NCBI RefSeq assembly: GCF_029910095.1
Contig: NZ_CP094526.1
Coordinates: 7,006,001 to 7,070,000, forward strand
DNA: 64,000 nucleotides
Direction: 5' to 3'
Source: Bradyrhizobium sp. ISRA464
GTDB lineage: Bacteria > Pseudomonadota > Alphaproteobacteria > Rhizobiales > Xanthobacteraceae
Shown here one piece after another: positions 18,199 through 26,199 of this stretch. How positions within the stretch are numbered: the first letter of the stretch is position 1; each line of letters begins with the position of its first letter. The notes beneath the pieces were generated by a model. The model was not told the DNA's origin. It worked only from the letters and a program-made list of their open reading frames with translations, and searched no databases. A program made the position numbers and the translations under genes.

Positions 18199-19245
18199 TT
18201 ACGCTCCTGCAACGGATGAGAAGGGAGAGGCGGGCAGCGCGGGAATGCGCGCCGGCGTGCCTGCGGCGGCAAGGGCAAGCGCGCGCACGACGATGCGCTG
18301 CGCAAGCTCGATCTTGAAGGCGTTGTCGCCGGATGGCCTTGCATCGGCGAGCGCGGTGCGCGCCGCCTCGCGATAGAGGGCTGCATCGGGCGCGCGACCC
18401 GCAAGCACCTGCTCGGCCTCGCGCGTCCGCCACGGCTTGGCCGCGACGCCACCAAGCGCAAGCCGCGCCTCGCGGATTGTGCCATCCGCGATCCGCAAGG
18501 CTGCCGCGGCGGACACCACGGCGAAGGCATAGGACGTGCGCTCGCGCACCTTGATGTAGCGCGCATGCGCGGCGAAATCCTTCGCCTCGGCCGGCAGGCG
18601 CAGCGCGACGATCAGATCGCCCGGCTCGAGCGCCGTCTCGCGCTCCGGCGTGTCGCCGGGCAACCGATGCAGCGCCTCGAGCGGCAGCTCGCGCCGGCCG
18701 CCCGCGCCCTCGATCTCGACGACGGCGTCGAGCGCAACCAGCGGCACGCAGAAATCGGAGGGATGGGTTGCGATGCAGCCCTCGCTCCAGCCGAGCACCG
18801 CGTGCAGCCGGTTCTCACCGCGTCGCGCATCGCAGCCGGCGCCCTGCCAGCGCCGGTTGCAGGCGCTGGCGGCGTCGTAGAAATAGGCGCAGCGCGTCCG
18901 CTGCATCAGATTGCCGCCGACGGTCGCGGCGTTGCGAAGCTGCGCCGACGCACCCGACAGCAGCGCCTCGGCGACCGCCGGATAGAAGCGCGCGAATTCC
19001 GCGTCATGCGCGAGATCGGCATTGCGCACCAGCGCGCCGATGCGCAAAGAGCCGTCGGCAAGATGCTCGATGCGGTCGAGCCCGGGCAGGCGCGTGACGT
19101 CGACCAGCCGGCTCGGCCGGCTGACGCCGCCCTTCATCAGGTCGAGCAGATTAGTACCCGACGCGAGATAGGTCGCTCCCTTCTCGGATGCCGCCGCGAT
19201 CGCTTCAGTGACGCTGGCCGGCCTGACATAATCGAAGTTCATCAT
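18199..19245 (-). CDS. xanthine dehydrogenase-family FAD-binding subunit
   Basis: A 348-residue medium subunit. FDYVRPASVTEAIAAASEKG is the typical N-terminus, YLASGTNLLDLMKGG the first FAD segment, and ATVGGNLMQRTRCAYFYD the second. Insertion of CNRRWQGAGCDARRGENR after it adds two Cys, as in YagS/PaoB-like subunits that carry an additional cluster; this points to an aldehyde oxidoreductase rather than a purine dehydrogenase. The start ATG overlaps the stop of the 2Fe-2S gene by four bases. Electrons pass from the molybdenum subunit via iron-sulphur clusters to this FAD. Confidence 0.9.
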   Translation of the reverse strand: MMNFDYVRPASVTEAIAAASEKGATYLASGTNLLDLMKGGVSRPSRLVDVTRLPGLDRIEHLADGSLRIGALVRNADLAHDAEFARFYPAVAEALLSGASAQLRNAATVGGNLMQRTRCAYFYDAASACNRRWQGAGCDARRGENRLHAVLGWSEGCIATHPSDFCVPLVALDAVVEIEGAGGRRELPLEALHRLPGDTPERETALEPGDLIVALRLPAEAKDFAAHARYIKVRERTSYAFAVVSAAAALRIADGTIREARLALGGVAAKPWRTREAEQVLAGRAPDAALYREAARTALADARPSGDNAFKIELAQRIVVRALALAAAGTPARIPALPASPFSSVAGA

Positions 19246-19739
19246 GCGGAGCGCCTCCGGTTGCCAGCATTGATCTCGGCCGTCGCCTCCAGCACGGCCT
19301 CGGTGATCCCGGCATAGGCGCCGCAGCGGCAGAGATTGCCGCTCATGCATTCGCGCACGCGCTCCGGATCGTCACCGGCCTGGCCTTCCTGGATCAGGCC
19401 GATGCCGCTCATGATCTGGCCCGGCGTGCAGAAGCCGCACTGGAAACCGTCATGCGCGATGAAGGCGGCCTGCACCGGGTGCAGCTGGTCGCCGTGCGCG
19501 ACGCCCTCGATGGTTGTGATCTCGGCGCCGTCGTGGCTGACGGCGAGCGCGAGGCAGGAGTTGATGCGGCGTCCGTCGACCAGGATGGTGCACGCGCCGC
19601 ACTGGCCGCGGTCGCATCCCTTCTTGGTTCCGGTGAGGTCGAGGCGCTCACGCAAGAGGTCGAGCAGGGTGACGCGGGGGTCGTCGAGCGTAATGTCCCG
19701 GCGGACCCCATTGATGGTGAGACTGAGAGGGAGATTCAT
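19242..19739 (-). CDS. 2Fe-2S subunit of molybdenum hydroxylase
   Basis: A 165-residue small subunit with both clusters visible. The plant-ferredoxin-like part has GCDRGQCGACTILVDG and a later Cys in INSCLALA. The helical part has QCGFCTPGQIMS and NLCRCGAY. ATG 19739 is preceded by GGAG at a suitable distance; frames starting upstream overlap the promoter. No twin-arginine signal is present, so the complex is probably cytoplasmic, unlike E. coli PaoABC. First gene of the operon and divergent from the TetR gene. Confidence 0.93.
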   Translation of the reverse strand: MNLPLSLTINGVRRDITLDDPRVTLLDLLRERLDLTGTKKGCDRGQCGACTILVDGRRINSCLALAVSHDGAEITTIEGVAHGDQLHPVQAAFIAHDGFQCGFCTPGQIMSGIGLIQEGQAGDDPERVRECMSGNLCRCGAYAGITEAVLEATAEINAGNRRRSA

Positions 19740-19846
19740 GCAGGGCTCCGATCCGTGTATGGTCGGTTTGAATCGAGGCAACGCGATCCCGCCGCCGCCG
19801 ACCGATGGTCGGCGCGCCTTGTCGGGCCGGATGCTGGTCGCCATAT

Positions 19847-19863
19847 ACGGAGGCATCCTCCGT
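19847..19863. promoter_or_regulatory. TetR-type palindromic operator
   Basis: ACGGAGG-CAT-CCTCCGT is a perfect palindrome with a 3-base centre. It lies between the molybdenum hydroxylase operon and the divergent TetR gene, 30 bases before the regulator start. TetR proteins often bind such sites to control both directions. Confidence 0.65.
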
Positions 19864-19892
19864 TTACAAGGGAGGGTGAAAAGAAAAAAGGA

Positions 19893-20543
19893 ATGGCCGG
19901 TCGTTCAACAGAAATTGTTCGCAAGCCCCGCGCGGATGCCGTGCGCAATCGCGAGCGCGTGCTGGAGGCGGCAAAAGCGGTGTTCTCGGCCGGCGGCAGC
20001 GAGGCGAGCCTGGAGGCCGTGGCGCGGCATGCCGGCGTCGGCATCGGCACGCTCTACCGCCACTTTCCGACCCGCGAGGCGCTGTATGAAGCCGTCTATC
20101 GCCGCGAGGTCGAGCAGCTCGGCGATCTCGCCGAGCAACTGGAGAATGCGCCCGATCCGGTCGAGGCGCTGCGGCGCTGGCTGCGCGCCAATGTCGAATT
20201 CGTCGCAACCAAGAAGGGCATGGTGGCGGCGCTGGCGCTGGTCGCGCACGGCTCGACCGAACTGCACGCTTATTCCTTCGACCGCCTGACCAAGGCGATC
20301 GGCACCCTGCTCGCGCGCGCGGTCGCGGCCGGCGAGATCCGCGCCGACATCAGCGCCGAGGACGTGCTGCGCGCTCTGATCGGCATGTGCTACATGCACG
20401 ACCAGCCCGGCTGGCAGACCACCGCACTGCGGCTGCTGGATGTGTTCGTCGATGGTCTGCGCCTGCGGCCGGCGGGCAGGACGGAGCCGACCGCAAGATC
20501 CAAGCCGACTGGAAGGAGCCCAAGCCGGAAGCAAACGCGTTAG
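19893..20543 (+). CDS. TetR/AcrR family transcriptional regulator
   Basis: A 216-residue repressor. The N-terminal HTH reads RVLEAAKAVFSAGGSEASLEAVARHAGVGIGTLYRHFPTREALYEAVY, about residues 22-70. The C-terminal ligand domain is all-helical and resembles TetR_C_33 types. AAAAAAGGA lies just before ATG 19893. It is divergent from the molybdenum hydroxylase operon with a palindrome between them, so it probably controls that operon in response to its substrate. The frame is open far upstream, but that part is antisense to the 2Fe-2S gene. Confidence 0.9.
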   Translation: MAGRSTEIVRKPRADAVRNRERVLEAAKAVFSAGGSEASLEAVARHAGVGIGTLYRHFPTREALYEAVYRREVEQLGDLAEQLENAPDPVEALRRWLRANVEFVATKKGMVAALALVAHGSTELHAYSFDRLTKAIGTLLARAVAAGEIRADISAEDVLRALIGMCYMHDQPGWQTTALRLLDVFVDGLRLRPAGRTEPTARSKPTGRSPSRKQTR

Positions 20544-20669
20544 AGCATATACGCGCAAGAGACGTCGCGCCGATCAGGATGCGCGTGATGTTCACGATAT
20601 CCCTGGCGACGCAAGAGCGGACATCGCGAGGTCCGAGCCGCCGGACATCGATCCGGCAAGCCGCAGATC

Positions 20670-22184
20670 TCACAGCTTGGTCCAGGCTTCGGCGATCGGA
20701 TCGAAGACGGCCGGGTTCTTCCTTACAGTCACCGACCACACCGGCATCGTGAAGGTCGGATCAAGGGCGAGGACTTTGGACGCGGTCGCCCTTGCGTCCT
20801 TCATGCGGCCGAGCCTGACAAGCGCGACCGTCAACAGAATGAGCGGAACGCTGAACGACGGATTCGCCTCCACGGCGAGGCTGGCAGCCCACTGGGCCTT
20901 CTCAAATCTGTTCAGATGCAATTCCGCGACCGCGACCGCCATGTGAGCGATCAGTGTATCGAACGGACTCAATTCGAGAGCACGTTGCGCCCGCGCGATC
21001 GCGACCTCGGTCCGCCCCATCCAGGCCTGCGCAAAGGCACTGTTGCCGAGGGCGACGACGTTCGAGTTGCTGATCGACAGGGCGCGGTCGAAGACGTCGA
21101 AGGCCGCCTGAGCATCGGAATCCAGGAACCAGATCACCAGCCCGGCGGTCCCGAGCGCGGTCGCATCGTCGCTCCGCGTGGCGGCACGGGCATGGCGGAT
21201 CGCAAACTCGCGGTCGGACTCGTGCAATCCCTGGCGGCTGAACCTGATTTGGAAGCAGCGCGACAGATGGGCATGCGCCGCCGAATAGTCGGGCTCAAGC
21301 TCCAGCGCCTGCTGCAGCAAGGGAATGGCCTCGCCCGCCCCGACCGGCATCGTGGTGCGCATCGAGGAGAGCGCTCTGAGAACCAGATCATAGGCGCCGA
21401 GGTTGTTGGGGCGCGCGCGCCTCACCCGGTTCACCTCGGCCTTGCGAAGGTTCGGCTCGATCGCGCCGATCAGGCTCATTGCAATCGAGTCCTGAACCTC
21501 GAACAGATCATCGAACCGGCGGTCGTAGCGCTCGGCCCACAGCGATCGGCCCGATTCCGCTTCCACCAGCCGGGCTGTGATCCTGATCCGATGATCCGCC
21601 TTGCGAACGCTCCCCTGCACCAGATAGCGGCATCCAAGGTCGCGGCCGACCTTGGCGAGGTCCGGAGCCTCGGCACCGTAGGTGAAGCTGGAATTGCTCG
21701 CGATCACTGAAATGCCGCCGATGCGCGAGAGCCCGGTAATGATGTCCTCGACAATCCCATCGGCAAAGTAGTCCTGGGCCGGATCTCCGCTCAGGTTTGC
21801 GAAACGAAGAACGGCGACCGATGTGCCCGGGTGGTTTCCACCCTGATCGACAGAGCCCGGCGATGTTGTGGATGTGTCCATGCCGACGAGTCGATATCCA
21901 CGACCAGGCACCGTGACCACGTGGCTCTGCCCCTCGCCCGCTGCCTCGAGCGCCTTGCGCAGCGAGGAGACATGAACCTGGATTGCATTCTCTTCCACGA
22001 TCCGGCCGGCCCAGACCCGCGCCATCAGCCGATCCTTGTCGACGACCTCGCCGTGCGCGAGGGCCAGTTCGCACAGGATGTCGAACGCGCGGCTGTTAAG
22101 CTTGACGGGGGCTCCGGAGCACGTGAGCGCACGGTTCATCACATCAAGCTGAAAGCGCCCAAATCTCACGGGAGTGTCAGTCAC
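20670..22184 (-). CDS. winged-helix (OmpR-type) regulator with TPR repeats, cytoplasmic
   Basis: A 504-residue protein. Residues about 1-100 form a Trans_reg_C winged helix (KLNSRAFDILCELALAHGEVVDKDRLM, VHVSSLRKAL, VPGRGYRLV). A middle region, SVAVLRFANLSGDPAQDYFADGIVEDIITGLSRI, is the TolB-like or adenylate-cyclase-associated alpha/beta domain. From about residue 260 several TPR-like helical repeats follow. Unlike CadC it shows no transmembrane helix, so it senses a cytoplasmic signal or partner. It is divergent from a Bug-type binding protein and methyltransferase, with a perfect dyad between. Confidence 0.88.
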   Translation of the reverse strand: MTDTPVRFGRFQLDVMNRALTCSGAPVKLNSRAFDILCELALAHGEVVDKDRLMARVWAGRIVEENAIQVHVSSLRKALEAAGEGQSHVVTVPGRGYRLVGMDTSTTSPGSVDQGGNHPGTSVAVLRFANLSGDPAQDYFADGIVEDIITGLSRIGGISVIASNSSFTYGAEAPDLAKVGRDLGCRYLVQGSVRKADHRIRITARLVEAESGRSLWAERYDRRFDDLFEVQDSIAMSLIGAIEPNLRKAEVNRVRRARPNNLGAYDLVLRALSSMRTTMPVGAGEAIPLLQQALELEPDYSAAHAHLSRCFQIRFSRQGLHESDREFAIRHARAATRSDDATALGTAGLVIWFLDSDAQAAFDVFDRALSISNSNVVALGNSAFAQAWMGRTEVAIARAQRALELSPFDTLIAHMAVAVAELHLNRFEKAQWAASLAVEANPSFSVPLILLTVALVRLGRMKDARATASKVLALDPTFTMPVWSVTVRKNPAVFDPIAEAWTKL

Positions 22185-22208
22185 CGTCTCGCCTCACGCG
22201 CATTAACG

Positions 22209-22231
22209 TTCAGAACTCTTCAGGTTCTGAA
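22209..22231. promoter_or_regulatory. operator-like perfect dyad
   Basis: TTCAGAAC-N7-GTTCTGAA spans this site, 25 bases before the wHTH-TPR regulator start and 77 before the Bug gene. The 8-bp arms are perfect. It is the obvious candidate binding site for the divergent regulator. Confidence 0.55.
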
Positions 22232-22307
22232 ACAAGGACCTTAGGCGCGCGCGGAGCTAGGTGTCCAGCATCGCAAGCCGGCTGACCGCCGCCCCTGAGG
22301 TAACGCG

Positions 22308-23294
22308 ATGCGCACAACTCCTGCACTCACAGCCCTCTCCGCCATCGCCTTGATAGCCGGACTGTCGGCAGCGGCGCGCGCCCAGACCCACGCCGGCACC
22401 TGGCCCGCGCAGGCCGTCAGGATCATCACTCCGTTTCCGCCGGGCAGCGGTGGCGACATCACGGCCCGCCCCTTTGCTGATCGCCTCGCGAAGCTGTGGG
22501 GCAAGCCTGTGATCGTCGAGAACCGCCCTGGCGCCGATGGGATCATCGCGGTGACATCGGTCCTCAACTCGACCAACGGGCACACGATCCTTTACACGAA
22601 TGGTGGACCGCTCACGAGCAACCAGATCTCACACGCCGGCAAACTGCCCTATGAGCCGATGAATGATCTATTGCCGATCTCCGGCGGCGCCGAGGTCTAT
22701 GTCGGGATCGGAGTGCCGGCCTCGCTGCCGGTTGGAACCGTCGCCGACTTTCTCGCGCTCGCGAAATTGCGGCCCGGTCAATTCAACTGGGGCGGCACGC
22801 CCGGGAGCCTGGACTATCTGATACCGGGGTTCTTCAAGAACGTGGGCGTCGATTTGACGCATGTTCCGTATCGGGACGTCACTTCGGCCATGCAGGACCT
22901 GTCGCAGGCGCGACTCCAGCTCTACGCCGCGGCAGTCGCAACCCAGTTGCCGATGGCGCAGGCCGGCAAGGTCAAGATCATCGCGGTCACGAACAGGGAT
23001 CGCGCACCCGGTCTGCCCGACGTGCCAACGGCCGACGAGGCGGGATTTCCCGACCTCCGCTATGAGGCATTCCTCGGATTTTTCGGACCACGCGGAATGT
23101 CGGCGGACGCTATCGAACGCATCAGCTCCGACCTTCGCGTGATCGCGACCGACCGGGATCTGGCGGCAAAGTTCAACGCCATCGGCATGAAGATGCGGAT
23201 CACGACGCCCGCAGAGCTGAAGCAGATGGTGGTGAACGAGCGCGCAGCGCTGGCGAAGCTCGCGCCAGCAGCAGGCGCGCCGCCCGCGGAATAA
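22308..23294 (+). CDS. tripartite tricarboxylate transporter (Bug/TctC) substrate-binding protein
   Basis: A 328-residue periplasmic receptor with a signal peptide ending near AARAQTHA. WPAQAVRIITPFPPGSGGDITARPFADRL and KPVIVENRPGADGIIAVTSV are signatures of the Bug family, and VPYRDVTSAMQDL is the second ligand segment. No tctA or tctB membrane partners are nearby, so it is an orphan receptor; such proteins can serve distant transporters or signalling. GAGG precedes the ATG. The methyltransferase gene follows after 21 bases and is probably cotranscribed. Confidence 0.92.
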   Translation: MRTTPALTALSAIALIAGLSAAARAQTHAGTWPAQAVRIITPFPPGSGGDITARPFADRLAKLWGKPVIVENRPGADGIIAVTSVLNSTNGHTILYTNGGPLTSNQISHAGKLPYEPMNDLLPISGGAEVYVGIGVPASLPVGTVADFLALAKLRPGQFNWGGTPGSLDYLIPGFFKNVGVDLTHVPYRDVTSAMQDLSQARLQLYAAAVATQLPMAQAGKVKIIAVTNRDRAPGLPDVPTADEAGFPDLRYEAFLGFFGPRGMSADAIERISSDLRVIATDRDLAAKFNAIGMKMRITTPAELKQMVVNERAALAKLAPAAGAPPAE

Positions 23295-23315
23295 GCGGTT
23301 GGCAGGAGACATCAC

Positions 23316-24332
23316 ATGAAGAAAGACAGCACGTTCGCGGAGCGGCTCTTCGAGATCGGAAGCAGCTATCGGCGCGCGAGAGTCCTGCTGAGCGCGGTGG
23401 AGCTGGATCTGTTCTCGACGCTGGCGGTCGCGCCGCTCGATGCGGCAGGCCTTGCAAGCCGGCTCGGCATCGCGCCGCGCGGCGCGCGAGACTTCTTCGA
23501 CACGCTTGTGGCGCTTCACCTTCTGACGCGCGATGCAGAGGGCCGCTACCACAACGCGCCCGACTGCGATCGATATCTGGACCGGGCGAAATCAACCTAT
23601 CTTGGCGGGAGCTTCGAACAATACAGCCGCCGGGAATATGACATGTGGGGCGCGCTCACCGAGGCGTTGAAGACCGGAAAGCCGAAGGCGGAGATCCACG
23701 GCCAGGATCATTTCAAATCGCTCTATGACGACGCCGCGGGGTCTGAGACTTTCGTCAATGCAATGACGGCTGGCAGCTTGGTGGCGGCTCAGGCCATCGC
23801 CGAGCGCTTCCCCTGGCGGGATTACACCACGCTCTGCGACATCGGCACGTCACAGGGTTGTCTGCCGGCGCAAGTGGCGCGAGCCCATCCGCATCTCAGC
23901 GCAATTGGCTTCGACCTTCCACCGCTACGACAGGCTTTCGAGAGCTACGTTCGCGACGCCGGCCTCGACAAGCGATTGCGTTTCGTGGCCGGCGACTTCT
24001 TCAGGGATCGCCTGCCGGCAGCCGATGTGATCGTGTTCGGCCGCATCCTGCACAATTGGGATTTGGCCACCAAGACAATGTTGCTCCAGAAGGCCTACGA
24101 TGCTCTGCCGCCCGGCGGCGCTGCCCTCGTCTATGACCTGCTGATCGACGATGATCGGTTCGCCGAAGTGAGCGCACTCCTCTCATCCCTGAACATGCTG
24201 CTATGGACCGCGACAGGCTTCGGCTATAGCGGCGCGGATTGTGTCGGCTGGATGCGCAAGTTGGGCTTCGTCCGCATCCGCGTCGAAAAACTACCAGGTG
24301 GACACTCAATGATTGTCGGCCATCGGGCGTGA
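23316..24332 (+). CDS. SAM-dependent O-methyltransferase (acetylserotonin/COMT-like)
   Basis: A 338-residue class I methyltransferase. The N-terminal dimerisation helices (RRARVLLSAVELDLFSTLA) are typical of plant-type O-methyltransferases and bacterial homologues. SAM is bound by LCDIGTSQGCLPAQVARAHP and the acidic loop IGFDLPP. RILHNWD supplies the catalytic His. It probably methylates a hydroxyl of a phenolic or secondary-metabolite-like compound. Coupling to a Bug receptor and a divergent wHTH-TPR regulator is unusual and suggests uptake and modification of one small molecule. Confidence 0.88.
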   Translation: MKKDSTFAERLFEIGSSYRRARVLLSAVELDLFSTLAVAPLDAAGLASRLGIAPRGARDFFDTLVALHLLTRDAEGRYHNAPDCDRYLDRAKSTYLGGSFEQYSRREYDMWGALTEALKTGKPKAEIHGQDHFKSLYDDAAGSETFVNAMTAGSLVAAQAIAERFPWRDYTTLCDIGTSQGCLPAQVARAHPHLSAIGFDLPPLRQAFESYVRDAGLDKRLRFVAGDFFRDRLPAADVIVFGRILHNWDLATKTMLLQKAYDALPPGGAALVYDLLIDDDRFAEVSALLSSLNMLLWTATGFGYSGADCVGWMRKLGFVRIRVEKLPGGHSMIVGHRA

Positions 24333-24432
24333 GCGCAGCAACGAAGCATCCCATCGCTTGCCCCACGGCCGTCCTCTGGAAGCCCCAATGGCCTGTGAAA
24401 AACAAGGCTGAACAGCGTCCTGCACGGCACGA

Positions 24433-24457
24433 GGAACCTACGGCCGGCTCTCCTGTT
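24433..24457 (+). promoter_or_regulatory. possible EcfG-type promoter
   Basis: GGAAC at 24433-24437 is followed after 16 bases by TGTT at 24454-24457. This is one base from the GGAAC-N16/17-CGTT consensus of the alphaproteobacterial general stress sigma factor. It ends 35 bases before the small gene at 24493. Confidence 0.35.
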
Positions 24458-24492
24458 CAGCCCGATAACGAAGACCGAGGAGGACCACCAGT

Positions 24493-24696
24493 ATGAAGAT
24501 ACTTCAAATGCAGCATGAACTCACCGCCGAACTCGAAAGGCGATCGGGCGTCAAGGGACTGAAGCTGATCCGCCTCAAGGGCTACGACCCGAGCTGGGAC
24601 CTTGGAGGCACGCGCGAGACCGCGCTGGACGAGGCGAAGGAAAAGCAGCTGCGCGAGGAAGTCACCCGGATGCAGCAGGAGTTCGACATCGCCTAG
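24493..24696 (+). CDS. small hypothetical protein, 67 aa
   Basis: I do not recognise the family. The protein is soluble and strongly charged, with a likely helical C-terminal half (EAKEKQLREEVTRMQQEF). AGGAGG lies about nine bases before the ATG, a very good ribosome-binding site, which supports it being real. A near-consensus stress-type promoter precedes it. It follows the methyltransferase gene by 160 bases and converges with dadA. Confidence 0.7.
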   Translation: MKILQMQHELTAELERRSGVKGLKLIRLKGYDPSWDLGGTRETALDEAKEKQLREEVTRMQQEFDIA

Positions 24697-24734
24697 CGCG
24701 CACACCGTGATTGGCGCGCGCCGAACGCACGGCC

Positions 24735-26000
24735 TCAGCCGAAGCGGTGATCGTAGCGGGTGATCGACAGCTCCTTGGTGTCGATCTCGGGCGTCTTGCC
24801 CGAGAGCATATCCGCCAGCACCCTCCCCGAGCCGCAGGCCATGGTCCAGCCGAGCGTGCCGTGACCGGTGTTGAGATGCAGATTGGCGTAGCGCGTCGCG
24901 CCGATCACCGGCGGGCCGTCCGGCGTCATCGGGCGCAGGCCGCACCAGAACGTCGCCCTGGAAAGATCGCCGCCGCGCGGAAACAGATCGGTCAGCGAAT
25001 GATCCAGCGTCGCGCGCCGCGCGGCGTAGAGCTTGGTCGAATAGCCCGAGATCTCGGCGGTGCCGCCGACGCGGATACGATCGCCGAGCCGCGTGATCGC
25101 GACCTTGTAGCTCTCGTCCATCACGGTCGATTCCGGTGCGCCGGCCGCATCCCTGATCGGCACGGTGATCGAATAGCCCTTCACCGGATGGACCGGCAGC
25201 GAGATGCCGAGCGGCCGCACCAGATGCGGCGAATAGCTGCCGAGCGCGAGGATATAAGCATCGGCCTGCATCACACCGGCACTGGTCGCTACTCCCGTGA
25301 TGCGGGTCGCATCCGCGTTCAGCCCGTCGATGCCGACATTGAAATTGAAGCGCACACCGAGCTTACCGGCCTCCAGCGCCAACGTCTGCGTGAACATGTG
25401 GCAATCGCCGGTCTCGTCGTGCGGCAATCGTAGCCCGCCTGCGAACTTCTTCTTCACCTGCGCCAGCGCCGGCTCCACGGCGATGCAGCCGTCGCGGTCG
25501 AGCACCTCGAAAGGCACGCCGTATTGCTTGAGCACGGCGATGTCCTCGCCGGTGCCATCGAGCTGCGCCTGGTAGCGGAACAGCTGCAGCGTGCCGCGCG
25601 CACGCTCGTCGTAGCGGATGCCGATCTCGTCGCGCAGGCCGCGCAGGCAATCGCGGCTGTACTCCGCGATCGGAATCATCCGGCTCTTGTTCACGGCGTA
25701 ACGCGCGCTGGTGCAGTTGCGCAGCATCTTGAGCAGCCACAGCCACATCACCGGATCGAGCTTCGGGCGGATCACCAGCGGACCATGCTTCATCAACAGC
25801 CACTTCACCGCCTTCACGGGCACGCCGGGGCCGGCCCAGGGCGAGGAATAGCCGGGCGACACCTCGCCGGCATTGGCGAACGAAGTTTCGAGCGCGGGCT
25901 TGGGCTGACGGTCGATCACCGTCACCTCGTGGCCGGCGCGGGCGAGATAATAGGCCGAGGTGACGCCGATCACGCCACTGCCGAGAACAAGGACCTTCAC
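24735..26000 (-). CDS. dadA: D-amino acid dehydrogenase small subunit
   Basis: A 421-residue membrane-associated flavoprotein that oxidises D-amino acids to 2-oxo acids and passes electrons to the quinone pool. [20 protein letters not shown] is the FAD-binding turn. [20 protein letters not shown] is the DadA hallmark, and [17 protein letters not shown] the C-terminal FAD contact. Length agrees with the family. An omega-aminotransferase gene lies upstream on the same strand, separated by a repeat, followed by a divergent XRE-cupin regulator, so amino-acid catabolism is a shared theme. Confidence 0.95.
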   Translation of the reverse strand: MKVLVLGSGVIGVTSAYYLARAGHEVTVIDRQPKPALETSFANAGEVSPGYSSPWAGPGVPVKAVKWLLMKHGPLVIRPKLDPVMWLWLLKMLRNCTSARYAVNKSRMIPIAEYSRDCLRGLRDEIGIRYDERARGTLQLFRYQAQLDGTGEDIAVLKQYGVPFEVLDRDGCIAVEPALAQVKKKFAGGLRLPHDETGDCHMFTQTLALEAGKLGVRFNFNVGIDGLNADATRITGVATSAGVMQADAYILALGSYSPHLVRPLGISLPVHPVKGYSITVPIRDAAGAPESTVMDESYKVAITRLGDRIRVGGTAEISGYSTKLYAARRATLDHSLTDLFPRGGDLSRATFWCGLRPMTPDGPPVIGATRYANLHLNTGHGTLGWTMACGSGRVLADMLSGKTPEIDTKELSITRYDHRFG

Positions 26001-26100
26001 TGTTCCTCACATCCTGCAGCGGAAATGCATTCGCCGCTGCGAAACCCGTCTGCTTCGCAACGGCGACAGCATTTTGTAGGGCTAGCGACTATCGAGCCAA

Positions 26101-26193
26101 AGCTCGTTCCGATCGAGTCGGAACGAGCTCTGGATTCTTTTTGCCACGTTTTCCTTAAGCGAACCGGTGTCCACTTCGCTGGAAAACGCTTTG
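26101..26193. repeat. palindromic intergenic repeat with GTTTTC/GAAAAC arms, copy 1
   Basis: A perfect 12-bp hairpin (26101-26112 with 26118-26129) is followed by a T-rich run and then ACGTTTTCC...GCGAACCGGTGTCC...GGAAAACGCT. The second part recurs at 28252-28322 and 40079-40125. It fills the gap between dadA and the aminotransferase gene. Confidence 0.75.
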
Positions 26194-26199
26194 CAATGA

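Noticed and set aside
15895..18219. 774-codon plus-strand frame
   Set aside because: It is the antisense of the molybdopterin subunit gene, which has clear domain motifs.
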